Notes under the pieces: model-generated
Told to the model about the DNA's origin: nothing
What the model saw: only the letters and a program-made list of their open reading frames with translations
Databases searched by the model: none
In this document: positions 8,364 to 18,770 of the stretch, one piece after another
How positions within the stretch are numbered: position 1 is the first letter of the stretch
Layout of the letters: every line of letters starts with the position of its first letter
Translations under genes and position numbers: made by a program
NCBI RefSeq assembly: GCF_000975055.1
Contig: NZ_BBRB01000001.1
Location: forward strand, 751,751-815,750
From: Demequina sediminicola
GTDB lineage: Bacteria; Actinomycetota; Actinomycetes; Actinomycetales; Demequinaceae
Length of the DNA: 64,000 nt
Direction of reading: 5' to 3'

Positions 8364-10068
8364 CGTCGACCCCGCAGAACCGGACGAGACCGGTGACGCT
8401 GACGCCATGCCAGCACCTCCACGCAAGTCACTCAGCCGCAACTCCGCGGTCATGGTCGCCGGCACCGCGACATCTCGTGGACTTGGCTTTGCCCGAAACG
8501 CCCTGCTAGTCGCGGCCATCGGAGCGACATCCGTAGCGGCGAACGCATACGACATCGCGAACCGGCTGCCCAACGTCATGTTCGCGATCCTTGCAGCCGG
8601 AGTCCTCAACGCCGTGCTGGTGCCACAAATGGTGAAGGCGTTCGCTCGCCCTGGGGGAAAGCGGACCGTGGACCGCATCCTGACCATCGGCGGCGTGCTC
8701 TCCCTCGCCATCACCATCATCGCGACCTTGAGCGCCCAGTTGTGGGTCCACCTGTACACCCACAACTGGCCTCCAGAAATGGTGGCGTTGGCCACCGCCT
8801 TCTCCTACTGGTGCATTCCGCAGCTGTTTTTCTACTGCGTGTACACCCTGCTTGGCGAAGTCCTCAACTCGCGCGAGCAGTTCGGTCCCTTCATGTGGGC
8901 GCCCGCACTCAATAACGTGGTCGCCATCATTGGACTTGGCATCTACCTGTGGGTGTTTGGTCCCTTCATCGAGCCAGCCTCCACAGCTGAAGACCTCGCC
9001 AACATCTCCGACTGGACCCCCGACAGAATTGCGCTGCTCGCGGGCTTCGCCACACTCGGAATCGCGGCTCAAGCGCTCATCCTCATCGTTCCCATGGTCC
9101 GCGGCGGATATCGCTGGCGTTGGCAATGGAAAGGCCCCAAGGGCGAACTTGCCGTCGTGGGCACCATCGCAAAGTGGTCCCTCGCAGCGGTCCTCGTGGA
9201 GCAGGTGGCCGTCACCCTCGTGACCCGCGTCAGCGCTGCCGCCGCCGTCGCCGCCAGCCCCGACATCGTCGCCAGCAACGCGGCATATTTTCAAGCGATG
9301 TCGCTGTACATGGTGCCGCATTCACTCGTCACGGTGTCCCTCATCACTGCGATGTACACCGGCATGGCTAGATTCGCCGTCACCGGCAACATCCCCGCCT
9401 TGCGAGCAGGAACGTCCCGCGGCCTCCGAGTCACGGGAGTGTTCACCATCTTTGCCACGATCGCGATGCTGGTGTTGGCGCCCCTCATCACGCGTGCAGC
9501 GATCCCCACCGTCAGTGGCGACGACGTGATTGCGATCTCCCAAGTGCTGATGGTGATGATGCTGGGGCTGGTTCCCTTGGGCGCCACCGTGATGATCAAA
9601 CGGCTGTACTTTGCGCTTGAGGAAGCGCGCGCCATCTTCCTCATGCACATTCCAATGGCACTGGTATGGATCGCGACTGCCTACGCCTTCCAACTCTTCA
9701 CGGATCCCCGCTGGTGGACGGTAGGTGTCGCGTTCGGCATGGCGCTCAGCAACTGGACCGGCGTCCTCTTGCGCGTTGGCGGCTTACGCAGGCGCCTCGG
9801 CGGTGGCGGTGGCGCACGGGTGTTGCGCACCCATGTGCGTGCACTTGTTGCTGGACTCGTTGCCGGGGTCGTGGGGCTCGTCGCAGTGCGATTCGCGCCT
9901 GCCGCAGAGTCCCTGAGCGGATGGGGCGGACTCTTCACGGCTGTCGCATGCGTGATCATTATTGGCTCGGTGATGTTGGCGGTCTACGCTGCGATGCTCA
10001 AACTTCTTCACGTCAGCGAGTTCGATGAGGCTGTTGCACCACTGATGCGCAAAATCCGCCGCAACTAA
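8356..10068 (+). CDS. murJ: Lipid II flippase MurJ
   Basis: A 570-residue polytopic protein of the MurJ/MviN family. SRNSAVMVAGTATSRGLGFAR near residues 27-47 is the characteristic first helix and loop, and about fourteen hydrophobic segments follow. It moves lipid-linked peptidoglycan precursors across the membrane. GTG at 8356 is taken as start (AGGTG at 8347-8351); the ATG at 8407 is the alternative. In mycobacteria the protein continues into a pseudokinase and extracellular domain. Here it stops after the membrane domain and the pseudokinase is encoded by the next gene. Confidence 0.9.
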   Translation: MTSVDPAEPDETGDADAMPAPPRKSLSRNSAVMVAGTATSRGLGFARNALLVAAIGATSVAANAYDIANRLPNVMFAILAAGVLNAVLVPQMVKAFARPGGKRTVDRILTIGGVLSLAITIIATLSAQLWVHLYTHNWPPEMVALATAFSYWCIPQLFFYCVYTLLGEVLNSREQFGPFMWAPALNNVVAIIGLGIYLWVFGPFIEPASTAEDLANISDWTPDRIALLAGFATLGIAAQALILIVPMVRGGYRWRWQWKGPKGELAVVGTIAKWSLAAVLVEQVAVTLVTRVSAAAAVAASPDIVASNAAYFQAMSLYMVPHSLVTVSLITAMYTGMARFAVTGNIPALRAGTSRGLRVTGVFTIFATIAMLVLAPLITRAAIPTVSGDDVIAISQVLMVMMLGLVPLGATVMIKRLYFALEEARAIFLMHIPMALVWIATAYAFQLFTDPRWWTVGVAFGMALSNWTGVLLRVGGLRRRLGGGGGARVLRTHVRALVAGLVAGVVGLVAVRFAPAAESLSGWGGLFTAVACVIIIGSVMLAVYAAMLKLLHVSEFDEAVAPLMRKIRRN

Positions 10069-10130
10069 CGCCGCCCGCGTTCTATGATGGTGGTCATTCC
10101 CTCACTCCCCCGGCTGAAGGAGCCATCACG

Positions 10131-11567
10131 GTGAAACCAGGTACGACGCTAGGACGGCGTTTTACCTTGGTGAACCCGGTAGAGGACGCTCCCGCACACA
10201 CCGAACGCTGGATTGCTGAGGATTCCCGACTTGCTCAAAAGGTCACCGTCGACCTTGTCCGCGGCGAATCAAGTGCTCGAATTCGACAGGCTTCGGTGCG
10301 CGCGGCGCAGGTACGTGACGCCCGCTTTGCCCGCATCGTTTCCAGCGGCAGGCACTCCGAAGATGGCGCATCGCTGATCTACGTCGTGTCGGAACGCCCG
10401 CGTGGCGTCAGTGCGGCCGACATCGTCGCCAAGGGCCACACGTCGGCTGATGTGGCGAGTGCACTCGTGTCTGAAGCTGCGCGGGCTCTCTCGGTGGCCG
10501 GCGCGCAGGGGACGTCTCACGGTGCGTTGACCCTTTCCTCGCTGTTGGTGTCGCCCTCGGGGCGCGTCATCGTCACAGGCTGGGGTGTTGACGGGCCCGT
10601 GGCCTTGGCTCATGACGAGATCGAAGAGATCTCGGAGGAAGCCGACGTCCGTGCACTCGCTGCAATCTACGTCAGCATCGTGACTGGCACCGATGCCGTT
10701 GCTGAGTCGGAAGCTGGAAGCGTCGAGTCCGAACGTGACGGCACTGAATCTGATGGTGACCGGTCTGACGGCACCGAGTCTGACGCCGACGACATCGAAC
10801 ACGAGGTCGAAGAGGATACTTCGGTCGAATCCGCCCGTCTCGCGAGATACCAAGCTGGGGAGGTTCCCACCACCCTCTCCGCCCTGATCCGTGACCTCGG
10901 CGTGCCCCCAGCCGGCGCGCTACGCAAGGCCGCAATCGCTACGGCCGCACCATCGGCCATTTCAGTCCTGTCCCCCGCCTCCGCCGCCACGCCACCGTCT
11001 CCGGTGTCCTCATTGACGGTTCCCACCGTGGCACCCGAAGGCGAAGACCAGTCACTTCTGCCCCTGGAACCGTCAGACATCGGTGTGACTGTCGAAACCA
11101 TCGCCGCAGCAGCCGCCATGGTGGACGACCGCTGGATGCGCGCACGCGTGATCGCGTCTGCTCCCGAAGAGGTCGATGATTCCGAACTCCCTCCCCCGGA
11201 CCCCAAAGAGGAACCGATCCGGGCGTGGAACACCATCGTCGACGCCCAGAATGCTGAACACAAGCCATCGTTCGTCGAGTTCGTCACGGGCACACTGCAT
11301 CGGTGGTGGCCCGGCTCCGAGGCCATCGAAGCGGCTCACGTGCGTGCGCATGCCCGCGCCCAACGATCGGGGCCCCTCAACGCAGGTCCCATCGTGCTGT
11401 CCCTGACCTTCGTGGCACTCGTCATCATCCTGGTGTTGGCGTTCAAGTCATTCACCACAACCCCCGATTCGGCCACGGTCGACCAAACGCCGAACCCGTA
11501 CCCCAGCTTCACGTACTCAGTCGAGCCTTATCCCTCGCCCAGCCCAGAGCCACCCGAAGAGGGCTAG
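10131..11567 (+). CDS. Membrane-anchored pseudokinase, probable MurJ partner
   Basis: A 478-residue protein whose first roughly 260 residues resemble a protein kinase fold (WIAEDSRLAQKVTVDLVRG at the beta2-beta3 position, then a small lobe to large lobe pattern) but lack an HRD/DFG catalytic set. A low-complexity Asp/Glu/Ser stretch lies at about 195-230. One transmembrane helix near residues 420-445 precedes a short Pro/Ser/Tyr-rich extracellular tail. It matches the C-terminal pseudokinase region that mycobacterial MviN carries in the same chain; there, phosphorylation by PknB recruits FhaA. GTG at 10131 has a good ribosome site, GAAGGAG. Role inferred from position and architecture. Confidence 0.7.
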   Translation: MKPGTTLGRRFTLVNPVEDAPAHTERWIAEDSRLAQKVTVDLVRGESSARIRQASVRAAQVRDARFARIVSSGRHSEDGASLIYVVSERPRGVSAADIVAKGHTSADVASALVSEAARALSVAGAQGTSHGALTLSSLLVSPSGRVIVTGWGVDGPVALAHDEIEEISEEADVRALAAIYVSIVTGTDAVAESEAGSVESERDGTESDGDRSDGTESDADDIEHEVEEDTSVESARLARYQAGEVPTTLSALIRDLGVPPAGALRKAAIATAAPSAISVLSPASAATPPSPVSSLTVPTVAPEGEDQSLLPLEPSDIGVTVETIAAAAAMVDDRWMRARVIASAPEEVDDSELPPPDPKEEPIRAWNTIVDAQNAEHKPSFVEFVTGTLHRWWPGSEAIEAAHVRAHARAQRSGPLNAGPIVLSLTFVALVIILVLAFKSFTTTPDSATVDQTPNPYPSFTYSVEPYPSPSPEPPEEG

Positions 11568-11669
11568 ATCACGAACTCTTCATGTTGGAGCGGGAAGATA
11601 CGCCGTCTACGATCTGTTCAATGGGTGAGCGCAAACGCACTCTCCGCCGTCGTTATGTAAGGAAACACC

Positions 11670-12989
11670 GTGAGCGAGACTCGCAACCTGATCATCGTGG
11701 GATCCGGCCCTGCCGGCTACACGGCCGCTATCTATGCTGCACGCGCGGGACTTGACCCGTTGGTTGTTGCAGGATCCGTGACGGCTGGTGGTGCACTGAT
11801 GAACACCACTGAGGTCGAGAACTTCCCCGGCTTTGTTGAAGGAATTCAGGGTCCGGAGCTCATGGAGACTCTCCAGGGCCAGGCTGAGCGCTTTGGTGCG
11901 CAGATCGAGTTCGACGATGTGACCGAGATGTCGCTTGAGGGCGACGTCAAGACCGTCAAGACGGGACTCGGCAAGGAGTACTCGGCGCACTCCGTCATCT
12001 TGGCAACGGGCTCGGCGTACCGGGAACTCGGCCTTGACGATGAGAAGCGCCTCTCCGGCAAGGGCGTTTCCTGGTGTGCGACCTGCGACGGGTTCTTCTT
12101 CCGTGACCAGGAAGTGGTGGTCATCGGTGGTGGCGACTCCGCCATGGAAGAAGCGACCTTCCTGACCCGCTTTGCCTCCAAGGTGACGATCGTTCACCGC
12201 CGCGATGAGCTTCGGGCCTCGAAGATCATGGCCGACCGTGCCAAGAACGACCCGAAAATCGAGTTCGTGTGGAACGCCGACGTTGTTGGCCTTGAAGGTG
12301 AAGACAAGCTCTCGGGCGTACAGGTGCGCGACCGTATCTCTGGCGAAGAGAAGACCATCGCCGCGACTGGAATGTTCGTCGCCATTGGCCACATTCCTCG
12401 TTCGGAACTCCTCACCGGAGTTGTCGACACCGATGCTGAGGGCTACGTCCTCGTCGAAGGCCGCACCACAGCGACCAACGTCTCCGGAGTGTTTGCGTGT
12501 GGCGACTTGGTCGACAACCGCTACCGCCAGGCCATCACCGCGGCTGGTTCCGGTTGCTCCGCCGCCCTGGATGCACAGCACTTCCTCGACAACCTCGCCG
12601 ATGCCGCCACGAGCGGTGACGAGGCCGTTCCTGCTGTCACTGAGGCACCCGCGGCAGCCTTGCCTGCTGCGCCTGTTGCCGCCACGGAGGATTCTTTCCA
12701 GAACGAGGTCATCGACTCGTCGGTGCCTGTGATTGTGGACTTTTGGGCAACCTGGTGCGGCCCGTGCCGCGCGGTTGCTCCTGTTCTTGATGAGCTGGCT
12801 GCCGAGTACGCGGGCCGCATTAAGGTCGTCAAGGTCGACACTGACGCAAACCCGCAACTGGCCATGGCCTACGGCGTCACGTCCATTCCCACCATGACTT
12901 TCTTCAAGGGTGGCGAGGTTGTGAAGTCCGTTTCGGGCGCCAAGCCCAAGCCTGCCCTGGCGGCACTTTTTGATGAGGTCCTCGGCTAA
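11670..12989 (+). CDS. trxB: Thioredoxin reductase-thioredoxin fusion
   Basis: A 439-residue two-domain protein. Residues 1 to about 315 are a thioredoxin reductase: FAD loop [10 protein letters not shown] (11-20), redox-active WCATC with Cys136 and Cys139, NADPH loop GGGDSAMEE, and the C-terminal FAD motif FACGDLVD. After an Ala/Pro-rich linker of about 30 residues comes a complete thioredoxin with WCGPC (Cys363 and Cys366) and the cis-Pro segment SIPTMTFF. Reductase and substrate are thus in one chain, as known for Mycobacterium leprae, whereas most relatives have separate trxB and trxA here. GTG at 11670 follows TAAGGA. A terminator closes the gene. Confidence 0.93.
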   Translation: MSETRNLIIVGSGPAGYTAAIYAARAGLDPLVVAGSVTAGGALMNTTEVENFPGFVEGIQGPELMETLQGQAERFGAQIEFDDVTEMSLEGDVKTVKTGLGKEYSAHSVILATGSAYRELGLDDEKRLSGKGVSWCATCDGFFFRDQEVVVIGGGDSAMEEATFLTRFASKVTIVHRRDELRASKIMADRAKNDPKIEFVWNADVVGLEGEDKLSGVQVRDRISGEEKTIAATGMFVAIGHIPRSELLTGVVDTDAEGYVLVEGRTTATNVSGVFACGDLVDNRYRQAITAAGSGCSAALDAQHFLDNLADAATSGDEAVPAVTEAPAAALPAAPVAATEDSFQNEVIDSSVPVIVDFWATWCGPCRAVAPVLDELAAEYAGRIKVVKVDTDANPQLAMAYGVTSIPTMTFFKGGEVVKSVSGAKPKPALAALFDEVLG

Positions 12990-13010
12990 TCCACTGATTC
13001 ATTTGTGTGG

Positions 13011-13038
13011 GGCCGGGGTCATTGAGACCCCGGCCTTT
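13011..13038 (+). terminator. Intrinsic terminator after trxB/A
   Basis: GGCCGGGGTC (13011-13020) pairs perfectly with 13026-13035 across a 5-nt loop, followed by TTT. Confidence 0.88.
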
Positions 13039-13076
13039 CGCATGTCCGCATCCCAACACATGAAAGACTGACCCCC

Positions 13077-14378
13077 ATGAGCACATCCGACCGTCACGGC
13101 ACCCGACTCGATCCTTGGTTCGATGCGTACGCCGCGCGCGCCCACCGGATGAGAGCGTCGGAGATTCGTGCGCTGTTCGCTGTAGCGAACCGCCCTGAGG
13201 TGGTGTCTCTTGCTGGCGGCATGCCCTACATCGGCGGTCTGCCCCTCGAAGAGATTGGGGAGATGTCTCGTCGTCTCATTGTCGAGCAGGGCGAGGTAGC
13301 ACTTCAGTACGGATCCGGACAAGGCGACGAGGGGTTGCGTGAACAGATCACCGAGGTCATGGCTCTTGAGGCGATCTCGGCGCATCCGGACGATGTTGTT
13401 GTCACCACCGGCTCACAGCAGGCCCTGGATTTGGTCTCCACGGTGTTCTTGGATCCCGGCGATGTCGTGGTCGCGGAGGCGCCGTCCTATGTGGGGGCCC
13501 TTGGCGTGTTCCGTGCCCACGAGGCAGATGTCGAGCACGTGGCTATGGATGCTGACGGCTTGATCCCTGCCGAGCTGGACCGGGTTCTTACCGAGGTCAA
13601 GGCTGCTGGACGCAGGGTCAAGTTCCTCTACACCGTCCCGAACTATCACAACCCTGGCGGTGTCACACTGGCGCTCTCGCGGCGTCAGGAGGTCGTCGAT
13701 ATCTGCAAGCGCCATGGGGTGCTCATTCTTGAGGACAACCCTTACGGCCTGTTGGGATTCGATCGCGAGCCCCTGCCGGCCTTGCGTTCGTTGAGTGAGG
13801 AAGGCGTCATCTATCTGGGGTCCTTCTCCAAGACTTTCGCTCCCGGGTACCGCGTGGGTTGGGCGGTAGCGCCTCACGCAGTGCGCGAGAAGCTCGTGCT
13901 CGCATCGGAAGCCGCCATCCTGTCCCCTTCGAACGCTTCCCAGTTGGCGATCCGCACATATCTGGATCATTCGGACTGGCAGGGACAGATCAAGAAATTC
14001 CGCGAGCAGTACCGCGAACGCCGTGATGCAATGATCTCGGCTCTTGAGGAGCACCTACCCCAGGCGTCGTGGAACGTCCCTGACGGGGGCTTCTACGTCT
14101 GGGTCAAGCTTCCCGAGGGCCTCGATGCTAAGTCGATGCTCCCCCGGGCCGTCACCGCGCGTGTGGCCTACGTCCCTGGAACCGCGTTCTACTTCGACGG
14201 CCAGGGTTCCACCCATATGCGGTTGTCGTACTGCTATCCCACGCCCGAACGCATCCGCGAGGGCGTCCGCCGGCTCGCGTCGGTGGTGGAGGCAGAGATG
14301 GAAACCGTGAACCTCTTTGGGGTCGCCGGCAAAGGCCGTGGCGACGCCGTTGACTTCCCTTCACCCGACCTCGCGTAG
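13077..14378 (+). CDS. PLP-dependent class I/II aminotransferase
   Basis: A 433-residue fold-type I enzyme. The pyridoxal-binding lysine lies in the segment GSFSKTFAPGYRVGW (Lys252), preceded by YTVPNYHNPGG and the EDNPYG loop (Asp that binds the cofactor nitrogen). This pattern is closest to the 2-aminoadipate / MocR-type aminotransferases, here without a DNA-binding domain. The amino-acid substrate cannot be decided. It is followed within 15 bases by the ATP-grasp gene, so the two are probably cotranscribed. Confidence 0.85.
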   Translation: MSTSDRHGTRLDPWFDAYAARAHRMRASEIRALFAVANRPEVVSLAGGMPYIGGLPLEEIGEMSRRLIVEQGEVALQYGSGQGDEGLREQITEVMALEAISAHPDDVVVTTGSQQALDLVSTVFLDPGDVVVAEAPSYVGALGVFRAHEADVEHVAMDADGLIPAELDRVLTEVKAAGRRVKFLYTVPNYHNPGGVTLALSRRQEVVDICKRHGVLILEDNPYGLLGFDREPLPALRSLSEEGVIYLGSFSKTFAPGYRVGWAVAPHAVREKLVLASEAAILSPSNASQLAIRTYLDHSDWQGQIKKFREQYRERRDAMISALEEHLPQASWNVPDGGFYVWVKLPEGLDAKSMLPRAVTARVAYVPGTAFYFDGQGSTHMRLSYCYPTPERIREGVRRLASVVEAEMETVNLFGVAGKGRGDAVDFPSPDLA

Positions 14379-14392
14379 CAATGGGAGATCTC

Positions 14393-15337
14393 ATGAATGT
14401 CCTGGTACTTTCCGGTGGGTTGTCGCACGAGCGTGATGTTTCCATCCGCTCAGGTAGGCGTGTTCAAGAGGCGCTGCGTCACGCGGGCGCGAAGGTCACG
14501 GTGCACGATGTCGACTCCGACTTGATTCCTGCAGTCAAGGAGTTGGGTGACGGCGTCGTATGGCCGATGCTGCATGGGGCCTCTGGCGAGGATGGTTCAC
14601 TCCAGGGTCTCCTGGAGATGCTTGACGTGCCCTACGTCGGCACTGAGGCGCGTACGGCGCGAGTGGCATGGGTGAAGCCCGTCGCCAAGGCAGTCATGAG
14701 TCGCTCCACCGTCTCTACGCCTGAGTACGTGACCCTCCCCCAGTCTTTGTTCCGTGAAGTGGGCGCCGAGCAGGTGATGGATGCCGTGGTTCACAAACTG
14801 GGCCTGCCGCTTGCCATCAAACCTGCACGTGGCGGTTCTGCTCTCGGAGTTTCCATTGTGCAGGAGCGTGCCGAGCTGAACCGTGCACTGGTGCACTGCT
14901 TTGCATACGACGCGACGGCTCTCATTGAGAAGGCGGTGACGGGCACCGAAGTCGCGGTGTCAATCCTAGGTACCGGCGCTGATGCCGCCGCACTCCCACC
15001 CGTGGAGATCTCGGCCAACGGACCATACGACTTCGACGCGCGATACAACGCGGGGCGTGTGGAGTACTTCGCACCTGCACGTCTCGATGATGCACAGTCA
15101 GCCGAGGTGACGCGTGCGGCGCTCGAGGTCCACCGACTTCTTCACCTTCGTGATCTTTCGCGCATCGACATCATTCTCGATGAGGAAGGCGTGGCGCAGG
15201 TTGTCGATATCAACGTCGCTCCTGGAATGACCGAGACCTCCCTGTTCCCTCAAGCCGTCGAGGCTGATGGTCGGGACCTCGCCAGCGTCTATTCGGGAAT
15301 TGCTCAACACGCGCTTGAGCGCCACGGACGCGGCTAG
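14393..15337 (+). CDS. D-alanine-D-alanine ligase-like ATP-grasp protein
   Basis: A 314-residue ATP-grasp protein with the Ddl opening VLVLSGGLSHERDVSIRSG, the HGASGEDG loop, KPARGGSALGVS (ATP-binding) and the C-terminal NVAPGMTETSLFP metal/substrate block. ATG at 14393 is chosen because GGGAGA lies just before it; the upstream ATG (14381) is part of that site. Family role: joining two D-Ala residues for peptidoglycan. Such copies next to the aminotransferase near parB are common in actinobacteria, and a main ddl may exist elsewhere, so the precise role is uncertain. Confidence 0.8.
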   Translation: MNVLVLSGGLSHERDVSIRSGRRVQEALRHAGAKVTVHDVDSDLIPAVKELGDGVVWPMLHGASGEDGSLQGLLEMLDVPYVGTEARTARVAWVKPVAKAVMSRSTVSTPEYVTLPQSLFREVGAEQVMDAVVHKLGLPLAIKPARGGSALGVSIVQERAELNRALVHCFAYDATALIEKAVTGTEVAVSILGTGADAAALPPVEISANGPYDFDARYNAGRVEYFAPARLDDAQSAEVTRAALEVHRLLHLRDLSRIDIILDEEGVAQVVDINVAPGMTETSLFPQAVEADGRDLASVYSGIAQHALERHGRG

Positions 15338-15394
15338 CGCCTTTTATCTATATGAGAAGAGGCTCACGCCCTTCTCCTAAACCAGAAACAGTAT

Positions 15395-15434
15395 CGCCGC
15401 AGGTAGATGGACCTTTTGGTCCTCACCTGCGGCG
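15395..15434. terminator. Hairpin between convergent ddl-like gene and parB
   Basis: CGCCGCAGGT (15395-15404) pairs with 15425-15434, and inside lies a second dyad GGACC-tttt-GGTCC. It sits between two gene ends and can serve both strands as a terminator, although no T-run follows. Confidence 0.6.
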
Positions 15435-15459
15435 TCTGTGTCTTCCGGACTTGTCAGCG

Positions 15460-16482
15460 TTAGCCCGCCAAACCTGGGTCACTTGGGTCAATCTCGCGAA
15501 TAATGCGGTTGAGGTCGTCAACGGTGGCGAACTCGATGGTGATTCGCCCCTTCGACTTCCCGAGCTGCACCTTCACGCGCGTGTCAAAGCGGTCACCGAG
15601 TCGGGAACCGAGGTCATCCAGCGCGGGAGTGCGTCCACCGGGACGCACACTGCCCTTCTTCTTCGGCTCGTCCTCCATGCCGAGAGTGACGGCTTCCTCG
15701 GTCGCCCGCACGGAGAGGCCTTCGGCAACGATCCTTTGTGCGAGCCGCTCCATCTGATCTGCATCTTCAAGGCCCAGTAGCGCCCGCGCGTGACCCGCTG
15801 AGAGCACTCCGGCTGCCACGCGGCGCTGCACGACAGGTGGGAGCCTCAGCAAGCGCAATGTGTTGGAGATCTGTGGGCGAGAGCGAGAGATACGTTCCGC
15901 CAACTGCTCGTGGGTGATGTCGAAGTCCTCGAGGAGCTGTTGGTAAGCCGCCGCTTCTTCGAGGGGGTTGAGCTGACTGCGGTGGAGGTTCTCGACGAGG
16001 GCGTCGCGCAGCATGTCATTGTCGTCGGTATTCCTGACAATGGCCGGGATTAGGTCGAGCCCGGCTTCCTTTGACGCACGAAGGCGCCTTTCGCCCATGA
16101 TCAGTTCATGCCCGCCCGAAGGGAGCGTACGCACCACGATGGGCTGTAGGACGCCGATTTCCTTGATGGATCCGACAAGCTCGGCGAGGGCATCTTCGTC
16201 GAAGACAGCGCGGGGCTGGCGTGGGTTCGGAACCACTCCCGAGACATCGATGTGTGCAAAAGTGGCGCCGGGAACTGGGAGCAGTTCCTCCTTTGGCTCC
16301 TGCGCAGGGGAACTGAAGAAGACGTCGCGTGGCCGTTGCTTGGTTGCGGTAGCCGTGTCCTTACCTGATGCAGCTTCGCCAGTATCGCTACTGGCTACGT
16401 CCGTGGTGGCGGGCTCTTGTGCCGGTGCTTCTGGAATCAGTGCACCCAGGCCACGGCCCAGTCCCCTCTTCGCTGCGCTCAC
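15460..16482 (-). CDS. parB: Chromosome partitioning protein ParB
   Basis: A 340-residue ParB. The N-terminal segment [11 protein letters not shown] contacts Par[22 protein letters not shown] is the start of the CTP-binding domain, and [13 protein letters not shown] is the arginine patch used for CTP binding and clamp loading. A helix-turn-helix (about 195-225) recognises parS, and a C-terminal dimer domain follows an acidic linker. Its ATG overlaps the parA stop by 4 bp, giving a parA-parB operon. Six parS sites lie upstream. Confidence 0.95.
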   Translation of the reverse strand: MSAAKRGLGRGLGALIPEAPAQEPATTDVASSDTGEAASGKDTATATKQRPRDVFFSSPAQEPKEELLPVPGATFAHIDVSGVVPNPRQPRAVFDEDALAELVGSIKEIGVLQPIVVRTLPSGGHELIMGERRLRASKEAGLDLIPAIVRNTDDNDMLRDALVENLHRSQLNPLEEAAAYQQLLEDFDITHEQLAERISRSRPQISNTLRLLRLPPVVQRRVAAGVLSAGHARALLGLEDADQMERLAQRIVAEGLSVRATEEAVTLGMEDEPKKKGSVRPGGRTPALDDLGSRLGDRFDTRVKVQLGKSKGRITIEFATVDDLNRIIREIDPSDPGLAG

Positions 16483-17495
16483 GCCATGTCCCTCTCGTTG
16501 TGCTCTGCGGCTACACCGCGCTCGGCAATTTCTTTGGCTACAGATAGGTAGGCCACTGCCCCACTGGAGTGTGGGTCGTGGGTAATGACGGTACGTCCAA
16601 AGCTCGGGGCCTCGGAGACCCTGACTGAACGTGGCACGGTCTGCGTGAGTGTCTGCTCAGCAAAGTGGGAGCGAACCTCCTCAGCGACCTCACGTGCCAG
16701 GTTTGTCCGGCCGTCGTACATCGTCAACACGATGGTGGAGAGATCAAGGTTCTTGTTGAGATGCTTGCGCACCATCTCTACGGTCTTGATGAGCTGGGTA
16801 AGCCCTTCTAGTGCGTAGTACTCGCATTGGATAGGGATCAAGATCTCTTGCGCCACGACCATGGCATTCAAGGTCAGCAACCCAAGGCTAGGTGGGCAAT
16901 CGATGAAGATGTAATCGAGGTTCTTACCCGGGCCCTCCATCAACTCCATCAGTGCGTCATGCAAGCGGAACTCGCGCCGCACTACAGAGACAAGCTCAAT
17001 ATCAGCGCCCGCCAGGTCAATCGTTGCGGGGACACACCACAATGTCGGGATCTCGCTACTACGCTTGGCGACCTTCGCCATCGGAGTGTCGTTAAGGAGC
17101 ACGTCGTAAATTGACGGAGTTCCCTCGCGGTGATCCACGCCTAATGCTGTCGAGGCATTGCCCTGTGGGTCAGCGTCAATGACGAGCACATTCGCACCGC
17201 GCTGTGCCAGTGCTGCCGCGACGTTGACGGATGTGGTGGTCTTCCCCACTCCGCCCTTCTGGTTCGAAACCGCGAAGATCCGTGTCTGCTTGGGCCGCGG
17301 GAAGTGAGCCGATTCAAGCGCCTTGCGCTGACGTTCGGTTTCGATCATCTCGTTAGCCAACGGGCTCCCAGCATCGTCATCCATGCCCTGGAAGGCGTCG
17401 TGGGTTTCACGTGAAACGTCCCCCCCGGGTCCGGATTGGTTAGTGGCGGCATCCACTTGCGAGCTCGGGCCGGTGCCCTTCTGTTCGACGCTCAC
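16479..17495 (-). CDS. parA: Chromosome partitioning ATPase ParA
   Basis: A 338-residue ParA/Soj ATPase with an N-terminal extension of about 70 residues, the deviant Walker [19 protein letters not shown] and the Walker B region [15 protein letters not shown]. It forms ATP-dependent gradients on the nucleoid that move ParB-parS complexes. GTG at 17493-17495 is preferred to the GTG at 17501 because GGGAG stands five bases before it. A parS site lies inside the coding region (17404-17417) and another just upstream. Confidence 0.92.
   Translation of the reverse strand: MSVEQKGTGPSSQVDAATNQSGPGGDVSRETHDAFQGMDDDAGSPLANEMIETERQRKALESAHFPRPKQTRIFAVSNQKGGVGKTTTSVNVAAALAQRGANVLVIDADPQGNASTALGVDHREGTPSIYDVLLNDTPMAKVAKRSSEIPTLWCVPATIDLAGADIELVSVVRREFRLHDALMELMEGPGKNLDYIFIDCPPSLGLLTLNAMVVAQEILIPIQCEYYALEGLTQLIKTVEMVRKHLNKNLDLSTIVLTMYDGRTNLAREVAEEVRSHFAEQTLTQTVPRSVRVSEAPSFGRTVITHDPHSSGAVAYLSVAKEIAERGVAAEHNERDMA
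17404..17417. other. parS: parS site 1 (inside parA)
   Basis: Perfect 14-bp palindrome GTTTCACGTGAAAC, the universal ParB-binding site. It lies in the parA N-terminal coding part, where it is read as VSRET on the minus strand. Confidence 0.95.
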
Positions 17496-17520
17496 ACACA
17501 CTCCCTGTCAGATCGCCCTT

Positions 17521-17534
17521 GTTTCACGTGAAAC
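17521..17534. other. parS: parS site 2 (parA promoter region)
   Basis: Perfect GTTTCACGTGAAAC, 26 bases upstream of the parA start. ParB bound here could also repress parAB; that is inference. Confidence 0.95.
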
Positions 17535-18413
17535 ATGAGCGCCGTGTTTGGTTTCCGGTACGACTATGCACTCTACCTGTTCACGCCTCAGGGTCCACCT
17601 CGAAACCGTGTTGAATTGCCCGTATCTACAGGTGATTTGTACGTGTTCGTGGTGCCCCAAAGCGTGCAATGGCGGCGCCACAGCAGGCCCAGTTCTTGGG
17701 CTCGGTGGCCGTACTCGCCGTTGGAATTGTATGCAACCTCGTCCCCACACGCCGAGGATCTCCACCTCGCAGGAAGCGCTGAAGAAAGGATTGAAGAGGG
17801 GCAGGTCCTCTCGATGGCCTCTCCCAGCGCAAAGTGGTTCCCCGTAGCAACGGGTGCGTTCACGCAGTGCTTCCTACTCCGCGATGTACGGCTCTCTCTG
17901 CCGTGATGTGCTGGTCTCTCTGCTGGCACCCTTGCGCACGCTCGTGCGACGGTGACGGGTTGCGCGCTGGAGCAGCAGGTCCTCGGCATGGCGACCCAAG
18001 TGTGTGTGCTGTGAATCGTTCATCTCGGGACTGCGGGTGACCAGCACGCCGCAGTTCCCTGCGGGTCGCGCCCTGTGCGCTCGGTTGCCCATCCGCCCCG
18101 AAAGCAATGCCTCTCATGTGTCCACCCCTTCCTCTGTGAAGATTGCCCACTGGCGCTGAACACCTCCTTAGCGATGCGCCACACCCGCGCACGCTCCCCC
18201 GTAGCGATACCTCCCACTCGCGGGCACTCCACCTTGGAGCTGTGCCACGCTTACGGTCGCCTGTCCCATACTAATCTGTCTCCGGTGCCAATTGCTCCAG
18301 GTTCAGATCACGACAGGGGGCGCCAACCCGCTAGACCAGACCGGGTTCCCACTGGGTCGCAACCCATCCTCATTGCAGCGCCTTTGCACGCGTAGGGATA
18401 ACGTGGTCTGACT

Positions 18414-18427
18414 GTTTCACGTGAAAC
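18414..18427. other. parS: parS site 3
   Basis: Perfect GTTTCACGTGAAAC within the gene-free spacer. Confidence 0.95.
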
Positions 18428-18756
18428 ACATCACCTATCTCCATGAGCGCTTGCCGTTCCATCCGGGCTCGCTGTGCTCTCCGTCAGTCAGGACTCCCTC
18501 TGTGGGTCAAAGACCACACCCACTCTTTGCCGACCAAATCCACCAGTGGCGCACCCGCCGTCGTTCGTGACACCTCCATCCCCGCGGAGAAGCCTGAACA
18601 CCTGCGCGCCGGCGCCCCGTCTACCCATGTCGATACCCGCGCTCCCCTAGGTCGACTACCCTTGCCCCTAGTGAATATGGCATTGCCATCACGTGGGCCA
18701 CGGGTCGCCACGGCTCTAGGGCATCCCCGTGCAGCACGGCGTGGGCAACGATTCAT

Positions 18757-18770
18757 GTTTCACGTGAAAC
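18757..18770. other. parS: parS site 4
   Basis: Perfect GTTTCACGTGAAAC within the gene-free spacer. Confidence 0.95.

Noticed and set aside
11607..12857. 416-codon minus-strand frame opposite trxB/A
   Set aside because: Shadow frame; the plus strand has both redox motifs.
17535..17906. Open frame beginning at an ATG directly after parS site 2
   Set aside because: No ribosome site, residues look random and it overlaps other equally open frames.
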